Assembly: GCA_963747555.1 (NCBI GenBank)
Contig: CAVVFZ010000008.1
Coordinates: forward strand, 46,658 to 110,657
From: DUZB01 sp963747555
GTDB lineage: Bacteria > Desulfobacterota > DSM-4660 > Desulfatiglandales > Desulfatiglandaceae
Direction: 5' to 3'
Length of the DNA stretch: 64,000 bases
Shown here: positions 37,695-46,886 of the stretch, piece by piece
How positions within the stretch are numbered: position 1 is the stretch's first letter
Layout: the number at the start of each line of letters is the position of its first letter
Notes under the pieces: model-generated
The model's database searches: none
What the model saw: only the letters and a program-made list of their open reading frames with translations
Told to the model about the DNA's origin: nothing
Position numbers and translations under genes: made by a program

Positions 37695-38888
37695 ATGGCT
37701 AAGAAGAAGTTTGAGAGGACCAAGCCGCATTTGAATGTGGGTACGATAGGGCATATAGATCATGGCAAAACGACGCTGACGGCCGCGATTACGAAACACC
37801 TTCAGAAAAAGGGGATGGCGGATTATATTCCTTTCGACGAGATAGACAAGGCGCCTGAGGAAAAGGCGAGAGGGATAACAATTGCTACGGCCCACGTGGA
37901 ATACGAGACGGAGAAGAGGCACTACGCGCATGTGGACTGCCCCGGTCATGCGGATTACATCAAGAACATGATCACGGGAGCTGCTCAGATGGATGGCGCC
38001 ATTTTGGTGGTAGGTGCGGATGATGGTCCCATGCCTCAGACACGCGAACATATTCTTCTTGCGCGTCAGGTCGGTGTTCCGAGCATCGTGGTATTTCTCA
38101 ACAAGTGCGACATGGTGGACGATGAAGAACTGATCGAACTTGTAGAGCTTGAAATGAGGGAACTGCTGTCGAAGTATGAATTTCCGGGAGATGATATTCC
38201 GATTATCAAGGGCAGTGCACTGAAAGCATTGGAGAGTGATGATCCTGATTCAGAGGATGCGAAACCGATATTCGAGTTGATGGATGCCATCGACAGCTAT
38301 ATCCAAGAGCCGATACGAGATACGGACAAGCCGTTTTTAATGCCGATAGAAGATGTATTCAGCATATCGGGACGTGGTACGGTAGTGACGGGTCGTGTTG
38401 AGCGAGGGGTGGTGAAGGTCGGGGAGGAAGTTGAGATTGTCGGGATCAGGGATACGATCAAGACGGTTTGTACGGGCGTTGAGATGTTCCGGAAGATCTT
38501 GGATCAAGGGCAGGCAGGGGACAACATCGGCGTGCTGATCCGTGGTATCAAGCGGGATGATGTGGAGCGTGGGCAGGTGGTTGCCAAACCTGGATCGATC
38601 AAGCCGCATACGAAGTTCAAGGCGGAAGGGTACATTCTGACAAAGGAGGAAGGTGGTCGTCATACGCCTTTCTTTAATGGATACAGGCCGCAGTTTTATT
38701 TTCGTACGACGGACGTAACCGGAGTAACCACGCTTCCTGAAGGGGTTGAGATGGTGATGCCCGGGGACAACGTATCAATGGAGATCAATCTGATCACGCC
38801 GATTGCAATGGAAAAGGAACTTCGATTCGCGATTCGAGAAGGTGGCCGAACTGTGGGCGCCGGCGTAATCAGCGAGATTATCGAGTAA
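37695..38888 (+). CDS. tufB: Elongation factor Tu (copy 2)
   Basis: Second EF-Tu gene, encoding the same 397-residue protein as 22727-23920. I count about five nucleotide differences, for example T for C near 37984 and A for G near 38227. Identity begins at AGGAGGACTGAAAG about 14 nt before the ATG and ends at the stop codon, with unrelated flanks. It joins the str operon to the S10 operon: the stop TAA shares its last base with an ATG at 38888, and rpsJ starts at 38900. Confidence 0.98.
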   Translation: MAKKKFERTKPHLNVGTIGHIDHGKTTLTAAITKHLQKKGMADYIPFDEIDKAPEEKARGITIATAHVEYETEKRHYAHVDCPGHADYIKNMITGAAQMDGAILVVGADDGPMPQTREHILLARQVGVPSIVVFLNKCDMVDDEELIELVELEMRELLSKYEFPGDDIPIIKGSALKALESDDPDSEDAKPIFELMDAIDSYIQEPIRDTDKPFLMPIEDVFSISGRGTVVTGRVERGVVKVGEEVEIVGIRDTIKTVCTGVEMFRKILDQGQAGDNIGVLIRGIKRDDVERGQVVAKPGSIKPHTKFKAEGYILTKEEGGRHTPFFNGYRPQFYFRTTDVTGVTTLPEGVEMVMPGDNVSMEINLITPIAMEKELRFAIREGGRTVGAGVISEIIE

Positions 38889-38899
38889 TGGAGAAGGGA

Positions 38900-39211
38900 A
38901 TGTTGACAAACCAGAAGATTCGTATCAGCCTCAAGGCGTACGATCACAAGCTGCTGGATCAGTCTGCCATGGAGATCGTGGAAACTGCCAGAGAGACCGG
39001 TGCGAGAGTTGCCGGACCGATCCCGCTCCCTACCGTTATAAACAAATATTGCGTCCTGAGATCGCCCCATGTAAATAAGAAATCGAGGGAGCAGTTTGAG
39101 ATAAGAACCCACAAGCGCCTGTTGGATATATTGGAACCTACGCAACAGACCGTGGATTCGCTCATGAAGCTGGACCTGGCCGCGGGCGTGGATGTGGAAA
39201 TCAAGCTTTAA
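38900..39211 (+). CDS. rpsJ: 30S ribosomal protein S10
   Basis: S10 of 103 aa, also NusE in antitermination. It starts MLTNQKIRISLKAYDHKLL at 38900 with GGAGAAGGGA upstream; the ATG at 38888 overlapping tufB is a less likely start. It contains GPIPLPTVINKYCVLRSPHV. Confidence 0.97.
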   Translation: MLTNQKIRISLKAYDHKLLDQSAMEIVETARETGARVAGPIPLPTVINKYCVLRSPHVNKKSREQFEIRTHKRLLDILEPTQQTVDSLMKLDLAAGVDVEIKL

Positions 39212-39304
39212 AAGTGTTGATGCCTATCCTGCGGGAACGATTGTTGTATGGAACGTTTTCCTGGACTCGATCAAGGATGAAAGATAGGTTGGAGCTGAAT
39301 TGAT

Positions 39305-39925
39305 ATGGTCAATAAGCTGTTTGGCAAGAAATTGGGGATGACAAGGCTTTTTCTCGCAGAGGGGAAGAGTTTTCCCGTAACTGTTCTGGAAGTGGGGCCT
39401 TGTGTGGTGATTCAGAAAAAGACCTTGGATAAAGAAGGATATACCGCTATTCAGGTCGGATATGGCAACAAAAAGGAAAGCCGTCTGAACAAACCCTTGA
39501 AGGGCCACTTAAAGGTTGCCGGAGACAAGACTTTTGAACAGTTGAAGGAGATCAGGGTCGATGATCCGGAGTCTTATGAACTGGGACAGGAACTGAATCT
39601 GGATATCTTTCAAGTCGGCGAGCTGGTGCATGTAAGGGCCCTAAGCAAAGGTAGGGGATTTGCCGGTGTTATGAAGCGTTGGGGGTTTTCCGGTGGAAGA
39701 AAAACACACGGGTCGCGATCGCATAGGGTACCGGGTTCAATAGGTTGTAGTGCAACCCCGGGAAGAGTCGTCAAGGGTAGAAAAATGCCTGGAAGGATGG
39801 GGCAGCAGCGTGTAACGGTGAAGAACCTAAGAGTCTTGGATGTCAGGCCGGAGATGGGTGTCATTCTTGTGAACGGACCTGTGCCTGGCGCCCCGAACAA
39901 TAGGGTTGAGATCTGTAAGGCGTAG
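39305..39925 (+). CDS. rplC: 50S ribosomal protein L3
   Basis: L3 of 206 aa, beginning MVNKLFGKKLGMTRLF and carrying the peptidyl-transferase-loop extension FSGGRKTHGSRSHRVPGS and the GRKMPGRMGQQRVTVKNL motif. Second gene of the S10 operon. Its ribosome site is weak (GGAGCTGAATTGAT). Confidence 0.98.
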   Translation: MVNKLFGKKLGMTRLFLAEGKSFPVTVLEVGPCVVIQKKTLDKEGYTAIQVGYGNKKESRLNKPLKGHLKVAGDKTFEQLKEIRVDDPESYELGQELNLDIFQVGELVHVRALSKGRGFAGVMKRWGFSGGRKTHGSRSHRVPGSIGCSATPGRVVKGRKMPGRMGQQRVTVKNLRVLDVRPEMGVILVNGPVPGAPNNRVEICKA

Positions 39926-39993
39926 CTGGTTATACATAGTAAATTGTCGATTATTCATAGCAGGTCGCAGACCTTAAAAGACAGAGGCGAAAC

Positions 39994-40617
39994 ATGGCTG
40001 TTGCGGATGTTTATAATCTAAAAAATGAGAAAATCTCGGAACTGGTTTTGCGGGATGATATCTTTTCGGTAGCAATTAAGCCGGATGTGCTTCACCAGGT
40101 TGTCGTAAGCCAACTTGCAGCCCGCAGGTCTGGGACTGCCAAAGTGAAAACCCGCGCTGAAGTAAAAGGTTCCACAAGTAAATTGTGGCGGCAAAAAGGA
40201 ACCGGCCGGGCAAGAGCCGGCAATGCGGCTTCTCCTACTCGAAAAGGAGGCGGAGTTGCTTTCGGACCGTCGCAGCGTGACTATGCGCAAAAGGTAAATA
40301 AGAAAGTCAGAAAATCCGCTCTTTGCATGGCTCTTACGGACAAAGTGCAAAATGAACGGCTGACGGTGGTGGATAGTTTCGCGCTTTCACAGGTTAAAAC
40401 GAAGTCCTTTGTTGAAGCCATGAATGGCTTTGATGTGAGGGGCGCTTTGATCGTCACGGGAGAGAAATCGGAAAACCTCGAGAAATCTTCAAGAAACGTT
40501 CCCCGCATTAAGGTAATGCAGCATAATGGGTTGAATGTTTACGATATCTTGAAATATGATCATCTCTTCCTTGAACAGTCTGCCATCGAAAAATTAGAGG
40601 AGGCCTTGGTTGCATAG
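39994..40617 (+). CDS. rplD: 50S ribosomal protein L4
   Basis: L4 of 207 aa lines the exit tunnel and often represses the S10 operon. The tunnel loop is present (KLWRQKGTGRARAGNAASPT). Its stop TAG shares a base with the GTG start of rplW. Confidence 0.98.
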   Translation: MAVADVYNLKNEKISELVLRDDIFSVAIKPDVLHQVVVSQLAARRSGTAKVKTRAEVKGSTSKLWRQKGTGRARAGNAASPTRKGGGVAFGPSQRDYAQKVNKKVRKSALCMALTDKVQNERLTVVDSFALSQVKTKSFVEAMNGFDVRGALIVTGEKSENLEKSSRNVPRIKVMQHNGLNVYDILKYDHLFLEQSAIEKLEEALVA

Positions 40618-40904
40618 TGGACATTTATCAGGTTATCAGGGAACCGCACATCACCGAAAAAGCAAACCTGCAGAAAACAGAGACAAACCAGGTCTCGTTC
40701 AAGGTTCATAGAAAGGCCAATAAGATTGAAATTCGCCACGCTGTGGAGACTCTTTTCAAGACCGATGTTCTCAATGTCAGGACGATGAACGTTAAGGGAA
40801 AAAAGCGCAGGGTTGGTCGGAACGTTGGTAGAAAGTCTCATTGGAAAAAGGCTGTAGTGACCCTTGCAGAAGGAAAAAACATTGAATTTTTTGAGGGGAT
40901 GTGA
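40617..40904 (+). CDS. rplW: 50S ribosomal protein L23
   Basis: L23 of 95 aa, at the exit-tunnel mouth where trigger factor and SRP dock. It starts with a GTG that overlaps the rplD stop by one base (MDIYQVIREPHITEKA) and contains VLNVRTMNVKGKKRRVGR. Confidence 0.97.
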   Translation: MDIYQVIREPHITEKANLQKTETNQVSFKVHRKANKIEIRHAVETLFKTDVLNVRTMNVKGKKRRVGRNVGRKSHWKKAVVTLAEGKNIEFFEGM

Positions 40905-40981
40905 TCGGCGGAGTGAAGATATAATCGCGTTGTTCCGTATTTCCTGATCATTGCTTCTCTTTTCATAATGTGGAGTCAACC

Positions 40982-41806
40982 ATGGGCATCAAATCAAACA
41001 AACCAACCTCGCCGGGAAGAAGGTTTCAAACTCATTCTACCTTCGAGGAATTGACAACGGATAAGCCGGAAAAAAGTCTCCTGAGTGTCCTGAGAAAAAA
41101 GGGCGGCAGGAACGCAAATGGCCGTTTGACCGCCAGGCACAGGGGTGGTGGACATAAACGAGCCTATCGCATCATCGATTTTAAGAGAGATAAAGACGGG
41201 ATTCCGGCCAAGGTGGCCACGGTGGAATATGATCCCAACCGATCTTCGAATATTGCCCTCTTGAACTATGTTGATGGGGAAAAGAGATATATCATCGCAC
41301 CTAACAAGCTTTTCGTCGGCGACCAGGTCATGTCGGGTAACGGTGCGGAAATTCGGGTTGGAAACGCACTTGCCTTAAGGGAAATCCCGCTTGGAACGCA
41401 CATTCATAACATCGAGTTGAGCGCGGGTCACGGTGGGCAGCTGTCAAGAAGCGCAGGCAGTTACTGTCAGCTTATGGCGAAAGAGGGTCGATACGCCCAA
41501 ATTAAGCTGCCTTCCGGCGAGGTACGGATGGTTATGCTGGATTGTCGGGCCACCATCGGTCAAGTCGGGAATCTGGATCATGAAAATATCTCCATCGGCA
41601 AGGCGGGCAGAAATAGATGGCGAGGAAAAAGACCACATGTCAGAGGCGTTGCCATGAACCCGGTTGACCATCCACATGGCGGCGGTGAAGGAAAATCTTC
41701 GGGGGGTCGCCATCCGGTAACGCCTTGGGGCGTTCCTACGAAGGGCTATAAGACGCGCGTTAAAAAGCCAAGTGATAAACTGATTGTAAAGAGAAGAAAC
41801 AAATAA
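40982..41806 (+). CDS. rplB: 50S ribosomal protein L2
   Basis: L2 of 274 aa, needed for subunit joining and the peptidyl transferase centre. It has GRLTARHRGGGHKRAYRIID and the conserved histidine in VAMNPVDHPHGGGEGKS. I start it at the ATG at 40982 (MGIKSNKPTSPGRR); an in-frame ATG at 40970 lies 12 nt earlier and lacks family support. Confidence 0.97.
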   Translation: MGIKSNKPTSPGRRFQTHSTFEELTTDKPEKSLLSVLRKKGGRNANGRLTARHRGGGHKRAYRIIDFKRDKDGIPAKVATVEYDPNRSSNIALLNYVDGEKRYIIAPNKLFVGDQVMSGNGAEIRVGNALALREIPLGTHIHNIELSAGHGGQLSRSAGSYCQLMAKEGRYAQIKLPSGEVRMVMLDCRATIGQVGNLDHENISIGKAGRNRWRGKRPHVRGVAMNPVDHPHGGGEGKSSGGRHPVTPWGVPTKGYKTRVKKPSDKLIVKRRNK

Positions 41807-41844
41807 GTGGAATTAGGAAATATTGATAGACAGGAGGAAGGGCG

Positions 41845-42135
41845 TTGCCTAGATCGTTAAAAAAGGGACCTTTTGTAGACGGGCACTTATTGAAAAAGGT
41901 AGAACAGGCTACCGGATCCATGAGCAGGAAAATCATTAAAACCTGGTCAAGGAGGTCGACGATTCTTCCAGAATTTGTAGGACTCACCTTTGCTGTTCAT
42001 AATGGTAAAAAATTTCTTCCCGTTTTCGTGTCAGAGGACATGGTAGGACATAAAATGGGAGAGTTTGCCCCTACACGCACATTTTATGGACATGCCGGGG
42101 ATAAGAAGAGCAAACTGAAGGGCAAAATGAAGTAG
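41845..42135 (+). CDS. rpsS: 30S ribosomal protein S19
   Basis: S19 of 96 aa, starting at TTG 41845 after GGAGGAAGGGCG (MPRSLKKGPFVDGHLLKK). It contains GHKMGEFAPTRTFYGH. Confidence 0.97.
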   Translation: MPRSLKKGPFVDGHLLKKVEQATGSMSRKIIKTWSRRSTILPEFVGLTFAVHNGKKFLPVFVSEDMVGHKMGEFAPTRTFYGHAGDKKSKLKGKMK

Positions 42136-42224
42136 AACGATAGGTGTAGTCGTCACGACTTGGCGCGGTTTTCCCCCTACGTTCTTTTTGGTAACCAAAT
42201 TCATGGACAGTATTGAAGAGAAAA

Positions 42225-42557
42225 ATGGAAACAAGGGCTATAGCAAGATTCGTTAGGATTTCTCCCCAGAAAATCAGGCTTGTAATCGACCAGGTCAGGG
42301 GAAAAAAGGTGGAAGAAGCTTTAAACATGCTTACGTTTGCCCCACAGAAAGGCGCGCGAATTCTGAAAAAGGTGATCCATTCTGCGGTTGCAAATGCTCA
42401 GGAAAACGCCGGTATGGACGTTGATTCGCTGTACATAAGCCGAGCATATGCAGACGAGGGGCCGACCATTAAAAGATGGATGCCTCGCGCCCTTGGGCGT
42501 GCTACGAGAATAAGGAAGAGAACAAGCCACATCACGGTGGTTGTGGACGAGGGCTGA
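42225..42557 (+). CDS. rplV: 50S ribosomal protein L22
   Basis: L22 of 110 aa, whose beta-hairpin lines the exit tunnel. It contains ARFVRISPQKIRLVIDQVRG and the hairpin tip PRALGRATRIRKRTSHITV. Start taken at ATG 42225; a TTG at 42213 is possible. Confidence 0.96.
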   Translation: METRAIARFVRISPQKIRLVIDQVRGKKVEEALNMLTFAPQKGARILKKVIHSAVANAQENAGMDVDSLYISRAYADEGPTIKRWMPRALGRATRIRKRTSHITVVVDEG

Positions 42558-42611
42558 TCTGTCATTGGTTTCTTAAAAAAGGAGCTTTTCTGATCACACT
42601 GGAGGTGTATA

Positions 42612-43250
42612 TTGGGACAAAAAGTTCATCCGATAAGTTTTCGGCTGGGAATAACGAAAAGTTGGGATTCCAGATGGTTTGCAGGAGAACATTATAGCGA
42701 TTTTGTTCTGGAAGATTACAATATCAGGAAGTTCCTTAAAAAAAGAGTTTCCCAGGCAGGGATATCGAAGATAGAGATTGAAAGGGCGGCAAGCAAGGTG
42801 CGGATTCGCATGTATGTGGCGAGGCCCGGGATCGTGATTGGGAAAAAAGGAAGTGAAATTGAAAAGCTAAAGACCGATCTTGAAAAGCTCATAAAGAGAG
42901 AGGTCATTTTAGATATCCAGGAAGTGAGGAAGGCGGAAGTAGATGCGCAGCTGGTTGCGGAAAACGTCGCCATGCAATTGGTAAGACGGGTTGCCTTCAG
43001 AAGAGCCATGAAAAAAAGCGTCAGTTCTGCTCTCAGATTCGGTGCTCAGGGGATTAAGATATCCTGCAGTGGTAGATTGGGTGGAGCAGAAATGGCAAGA
43101 CGGGAATGGTACAGAGAAGGAAGAGTTCCCCTTCATACACTTCGAGCGGATATTGATTATGGATTTGCTGAAGCGTTCACCACATATGGGGTGATCGGGG
43201 TGAAGGTAATTATATTCAAAGGCGAGATTTTGCCGGACAAGAACAACTAA
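42612..43250 (+). CDS. rpsC: 30S ribosomal protein S3
   Basis: S3 of 212 aa, part of the mRNA entry helicase. It has MGQKVHPISFRLGITKSWDS, the KH-domain GIVIGKKGSEIEKLK, and RLGGAEMARREWYREGRVPL. Start is the TTG at 42612 after GGAGG. Confidence 0.98.
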   Translation: MGQKVHPISFRLGITKSWDSRWFAGEHYSDFVLEDYNIRKFLKKRVSQAGISKIEIERAASKVRIRMYVARPGIVIGKKGSEIEKLKTDLEKLIKREVILDIQEVRKAEVDAQLVAENVAMQLVRRVAFRRAMKKSVSSALRFGAQGIKISCSGRLGGAEMARREWYREGRVPLHTLRADIDYGFAEAFTTYGVIGVKVIIFKGEILPDKNN

Positions 43251-43266
43251 GGAACAGGTAAGTCTT

Positions 43267-43677
43267 ATGCTTAGCCCAAAGAAAGTCAAATATAGAAAAA
43301 GGCAAAAAGGAAGAACCAAGGGCAAGGCCTACAGGGGAGGTTCTCTCGAATTCGGGGACTATGGTTTGCAGGCTCAGGAATGTGGTCTTATGACTGCACA
43401 GCAGATTGAGGCGGCAAGAATCGCGGTAACAAGGCATGTTAAGCGCGGTGGCAAGGTCTGGATCAGAGTGTTTCCTGATAAACCTATCGGCAAAAAGCCT
43501 TTGGAGACGAGGATGGGGAAGGGAAAAGGCTCCCCTGACAGTTGGGTGGCGGTCATTAAGCCTGGCAGAGTACTCTATGAGTTGGAAGGTGTCGCTGAGA
43601 GTGTTGCCGGTGAGGCATTTCGTCTCGCAGGGCATAAACTCCCTTTTGCCACGCGATTCATAATGAGGAGAAGGTAG
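43267..43677 (+). CDS. rplP: 50S ribosomal protein L16
   Basis: L16 of 136 aa, organises the A-site finger region. It has MLSPKKVKYRKRQKGR and RVFPDKPIGKKPLETRMGKG, plus ALCR-region counterpart GEAFRLAGHKLPF. rpmC starts 3 nt after its stop. Confidence 0.98.
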   Translation: MLSPKKVKYRKRQKGRTKGKAYRGGSLEFGDYGLQAQECGLMTAQQIEAARIAVTRHVKRGGKVWIRVFPDKPIGKKPLETRMGKGKGSPDSWVAVIKPGRVLYELEGVAESVAGEAFRLAGHKLPFATRFIMRRR

Positions 43678-43680
43678 TTT

Positions 43681-43884
43681 ATGAAGGCCAATGAATTAAG
43701 GGATTTGAGCGTTGAGGAATTGAGGGAGAAAGAGCAGGAATCCGGGCGTGAGCTGTTTAATCTCAGGTTTCAGAAGGCTGCTGGGCAGCTGGGAAATACG
43801 GCAATGATTCCTAAGACTAAAAAATATTTGGCCCGTATAAAGACCGTGCTCAGGGAAAAAGGGACTCCCGAGGGCAGGCCATAG
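43681..43884 (+). CDS. rpmC: 50S ribosomal protein L29
   Basis: L29 of 67 aa, a two-helix protein at the exit-tunnel rim: MKANELRDLSVEELREKEQE and FNLRFQKAAGQLGNTAMI. Confidence 0.97.
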   Translation: MKANELRDLSVEELREKEQESGRELFNLRFQKAAGQLGNTAMIPKTKKYLARIKTVLREKGTPEGRP

Positions 43885-43896
43885 GATGAGGTAGCG

Positions 43897-44163
43897 ATGA
43901 TAGAACGTGGACTTAGAAGAAGGCTTGTCGGCACCGTGGTAAGTAATCGCATGGACAAAACGATCGTCGTCCTCGTCGAGCGACTGACAAAACACCCAAC
44001 CTACGGAAAGTATGTGAGGAAGCGGTCGAAACATATGGCCCATGATCCTCAGAATTCATGCCAGATAGGGGACAAGGTGAGAATTATCGAAAGCAGGCCT
44101 TTGAGTAAGCGGAAGAGATGGCAGATCGTCGAAATTATAGAGAAGAGTTACGTTGAAGAATAG
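43897..44163 (+). CDS. rpsQ: 30S ribosomal protein S17
   Basis: S17 of 88 aa, an early 16S rRNA binder. Signature GTVVSNRMDKTIVVLVERL and GDKVRIIESRPLSKRKRW. Confidence 0.98.
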   Translation: MIERGLRRRLVGTVVSNRMDKTIVVLVERLTKHPTYGKYVRKRSKHMAHDPQNSCQIGDKVRIIESRPLSKRKRWQIVEIIEKSYVEE

Positions 44164-44197
44164 TCTCCCAGGGGATTTATTCATCGGAGTTGACTAA

Positions 44198-44566
44198 ATG
44201 ATACAGACGGAAACCAGGTTAAGGGTGGCGGATAACTCAGGAGCCAAGCAGGTCGCCTGCATTAAGGTGCTGGGCGGATCTAAAAGAAGGTACGCCGGAG
44301 TTGGAGACATTATTGTCGTTGCGGTGAAGGAGGCCATGCCTAATTCGAAGGTGAAAAAGGGCGATGTCGCAAAAGCGGTGATCGTAAGAACCTCAAAGGA
44401 AATCAGAAGGCCTGACGGGTCACACATTAAATTTGACGACAATTCGGCAGTGTTGATCAACCAGCAAAGTGAGCCGATCGGGACAAGGATATTTGGTCCT
44501 GTTGCCAGGGAACTACGGGCGAAGAAATTCATGAAGATTATTTCCCTGGCCCCGGAAGTGCTCTAA
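44198..44566 (+). CDS. rplN: 50S ribosomal protein L14
   Basis: L14 of 122 aa, at the intersubunit bridge and RsfS docking site: MIQTETRLRVADNSGAKQV and IFGPVARELRAKKFMKIISL. First gene of the spc operon section. Confidence 0.98.
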   Translation: MIQTETRLRVADNSGAKQVACIKVLGGSKRRYAGVGDIIVVAVKEAMPNSKVKKGDVAKAVIVRTSKEIRRPDGSHIKFDDNSAVLINQQSEPIGTRIFGPVARELRAKKFMKIISLAPEVL

Positions 44567-44620
44567 GCAGTATAAGGGTCGTGCTTTGAAACAGAGATGT
44601 TCTAAGTAGGGAGCAATAAA

Positions 44621-44950
44621 GTGAGGAAGAAACATCCCCTAATAAGGAAGAACGATAAAATCGTTGTTATCGCCGGGAAAGAAAACGGAAAAATCGGAAC
44701 GGTTTTGAAAGTTGATGGCGAAAAGCAGCGTGTGATTATCGAGAAAGTCAATATCGTAAAAAAACATGCAAAGCCAAGCGCACAGAACGCGCAGGGCGGC
44801 ATCATTGAAAAAGAAGCTCCTATACATATTTCAAATGTGATGATCGTTTGTAATAAGTGTGCGGATCCCACGAGAGTGGGGATGCGGCGCCTTGAAGATG
44901 GGGCAAAAATCCGCATATGCAAAAAGTGCAAAGAACCAATGGATGGTTGA
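44621..44950 (+). CDS. rplX: 50S ribosomal protein L24
   Basis: L24 of 109 aa with a KOW motif (IRKNDKIVVIAGKENGKIG). Its C-terminal half has two CxxC pairs (CNKC and CKKC), a zinc-ribbon form not found in E. coli L24. Start is GTG 44621. Confidence 0.96.
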   Translation: MRKKHPLIRKNDKIVVIAGKENGKIGTVLKVDGEKQRVIIEKVNIVKKHAKPSAQNAQGGIIEKEAPIHISNVMIVCNKCADPTRVGMRRLEDGAKIRICKKCKEPMDG

Positions 44951-45052
44951 TGTCTGCAACAGCCGAAGCGCGTTATCGGATCGGCGCTCAGGACACAGTC
45001 CGTTCAATTACCAACCTGACGAGATGTGTTGTTTGTCTTTAAGGAGGAATCG

Positions 45053-45592
45053 TTGTCTCAACTGAAAGAAAAATATGAAACTGAGATTATTCCCGCCATG
45101 ATGGAGAAGTTTCAGTATAAGAGCATCATGGCCGTCCCAAGGATCGAAAAGGTTGTGTTGAACATGGGCTTGGGGGAAGCTATTCAGAACATCAAGATCC
45201 TTGATGGTGCGGTGAATGAGCTGACTATGATTGCCGGTCAGAAGGCCGTAATCACCAAGGCAAAAAAATCGATTGCCGGATTTAAGTTGAGGCAGGGGAT
45301 GCCCATTGGATGTATGGTTACTCTAAGGCGCCAGAAAATGTACGATTTTCTTGAGAAACTGTTTAATGCTGCCTTGGCCAGGGTACGGGATTTCAGGGGA
45401 CTTTCCAATAAGGTCTTTGATGGGAGAGGAAACTGCAGCATCGGTGTAAAAGAATTTATCGTCTTCCCGGAGATTGATTATGACAAGGTAGATAGAATGA
45501 AAGGATTGAATATCTCTATCGTGACATCTGCCAGAACCGACCCTGAAGGGCTGTTCTTGTTAAAAGAATTGGGAATGCCATTTCGGAATTAG
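45053..45592 (+). CDS. rplE: 50S ribosomal protein L5
   Basis: L5 of 179 aa, binds 5S rRNA. It starts at TTG 45053 after AAGGAGGAATCG (MSQLKEKYETEIIPAMMEKF) and contains RIEKVVLNMGLGEA and GRGNCSIGVKEFIVFPEIDY. Confidence 0.97.
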   Translation: MSQLKEKYETEIIPAMMEKFQYKSIMAVPRIEKVVLNMGLGEAIQNIKILDGAVNELTMIAGQKAVITKAKKSIAGFKLRQGMPIGCMVTLRRQKMYDFLEKLFNAALARVRDFRGLSNKVFDGRGNCSIGVKEFIVFPEIDYDKVDRMKGLNISIVTSARTDPEGLFLLKELGMPFRN

Positions 45593-45622
45593 TCTTGTTT
45601 AGTAATAATGATGGAGGTTGTT

Positions 45623-45808
45623 TTGGCTAGGACGTCGCTGGTAGTGAAGGCTAAAAGAGAGCAGAAGTTTTCGACACGGCAATATAACAGGTGCCCCATC
45701 TGTGGTCGAAGCAGGGCTTATTTGAGAAAATTCGGATTATGCCGGATATGTTTTCGAAACCTCGCGTCGAAAGGGGAGATCCCCGGCGTGGTCAAGTCAA
45801 GCTGGTAA
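45623..45808 (+). CDS. rpsN: 30S ribosomal protein S14, zinc (type Z) form
   Basis: Short zinc-binding S14 of 61 aa, starting at TTG 45623 with GGAGG upstream (MARTSLVVKAKREQKF). The zinc site is CPICGRSRAYLRKFGLCRIC. This is the C+ paralogue rather than the 101-residue zinc-free one. Confidence 0.96.
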   Translation: MARTSLVVKAKREQKFSTRQYNRCPICGRSRAYLRKFGLCRICFRNLASKGEIPGVVKSSW

Positions 45809-45877
45809 ACTGAAAACATCACTCAAGAATATACTGAGATTGACTGCTGCAAATAGAATGTGGAGGGCAGGCAGATA

Positions 45878-46276
45878 ATGACTATGACAGATCCCATAGC
45901 GGACATGCTGACAAGGATAAGAAATTCCCTGAGGGCTTCGCAGGAGTTGGTGAATATCCCCAGTTCAAAACTGAAGATGAATATCGCAAAAGTGCTGAAA
46001 GCGGAGGGCTATATAAGAAATTTCAGACTGATTTCGGATGGCCAGCACAAATTTATCCGAATATTTTTGAAATATGACAAAGATGGTGTTCCTGTTATTG
46101 AAGGAATTAAGAGAATCAGCAAACCCAGTTGCAGAAACTACGCAGGTTCGGAGAAAATTCCTAAGATTTTGAATGGATACGGAATCGGAATCATATCGAC
46201 GTCTAAGGGGCTGATGACCGACCGGGAGGCCAGAAAGAAAAATATCGGGGGCGAGATCATCTGCTCTGTGTGGTAG
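45878..46276 (+). CDS. rpsH: 30S ribosomal protein S8
   Basis: S8 of 132 aa, binds 16S helix 21 and can repress the spc operon. It starts MTMTDPIADMLTRIRNSLRA at 45878 and ends with STSKGLMTDREARKKNIGGE. Confidence 0.97.
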   Translation: MTMTDPIADMLTRIRNSLRASQELVNIPSSKLKMNIAKVLKAEGYIRNFRLISDGQHKFIRIFLKYDKDGVPVIEGIKRISKPSCRNYAGSEKIPKILNGYGIGIISTSKGLMTDREARKKNIGGEIICSVW

Positions 46277-46317
46277 CCGTTCGCCAATAATTGGATTTAA
46301 GATAGTGGAGGTTAGGA

Positions 46318-46854
46318 ATGTCACGCATAGGCAAGAAGCCTATCCCGATTCCAAAGGGTGTTGAGGTCAAAATCAGTGACGGATCGGTTTCTATAAAGGG
46401 GCCGAAAGGGAGCATCAGTCGACCTACCCACGCAAAGGTTGGGATTGAAGTGGGTGAGGGAAATGTTTTGGTAAGTGTCGCCGATGGATCCAGAGAGAGT
46501 AGATCGCTACACGGCTTATATGGCGCCTTGATTTCCAATATGGTATCGGGGGTAAGCAAAGAGTTCGAAAAAGTGCTTGAGATCGTGGGGGTTGGATATA
46601 GGGCGGAGGTTAAAGATCAATCGATTGTTTTTAATCTTGGTTTTTCGCACCCGATCAATTTTGACCTGCCCGTAGGGATAAGTGCGGCCATTGATAAGAA
46701 CAAAATTACCTTGTTGGGAATTGACAAAGAGCTTCTTGGCCGGACTGCCGCTAAAATTCGAGGTCTCAGACCTCCCGAGCCCTATAAGGGTAAAGGGCTA
46801 AGGTATACGGATGAACATATCCGGAAAAAGGCGGGAAAAACGGGTGCTAAGTAA
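46318..46854 (+). CDS. rplF: 50S ribosomal protein L6
   Basis: L6 of 178 aa, two-domain protein near the sarcin-ricin loop. It has MSRIGKKPIPIPKGVEV and the C-terminal RPPEPYKGKGLRYTDE signature. Confidence 0.98.
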   Translation: MSRIGKKPIPIPKGVEVKISDGSVSIKGPKGSISRPTHAKVGIEVGEGNVLVSVADGSRESRSLHGLYGALISNMVSGVSKEFEKVLEIVGVGYRAEVKDQSIVFNLGFSHPINFDLPVGISAAIDKNKITLLGIDKELLGRTAAKIRGLRPPEPYKGKGLRYTDEHIRKKAGKTGAK

Positions 46855-46886
46855 ACACAAATGAAGATTGTTGAGGGGTTGTCGGC

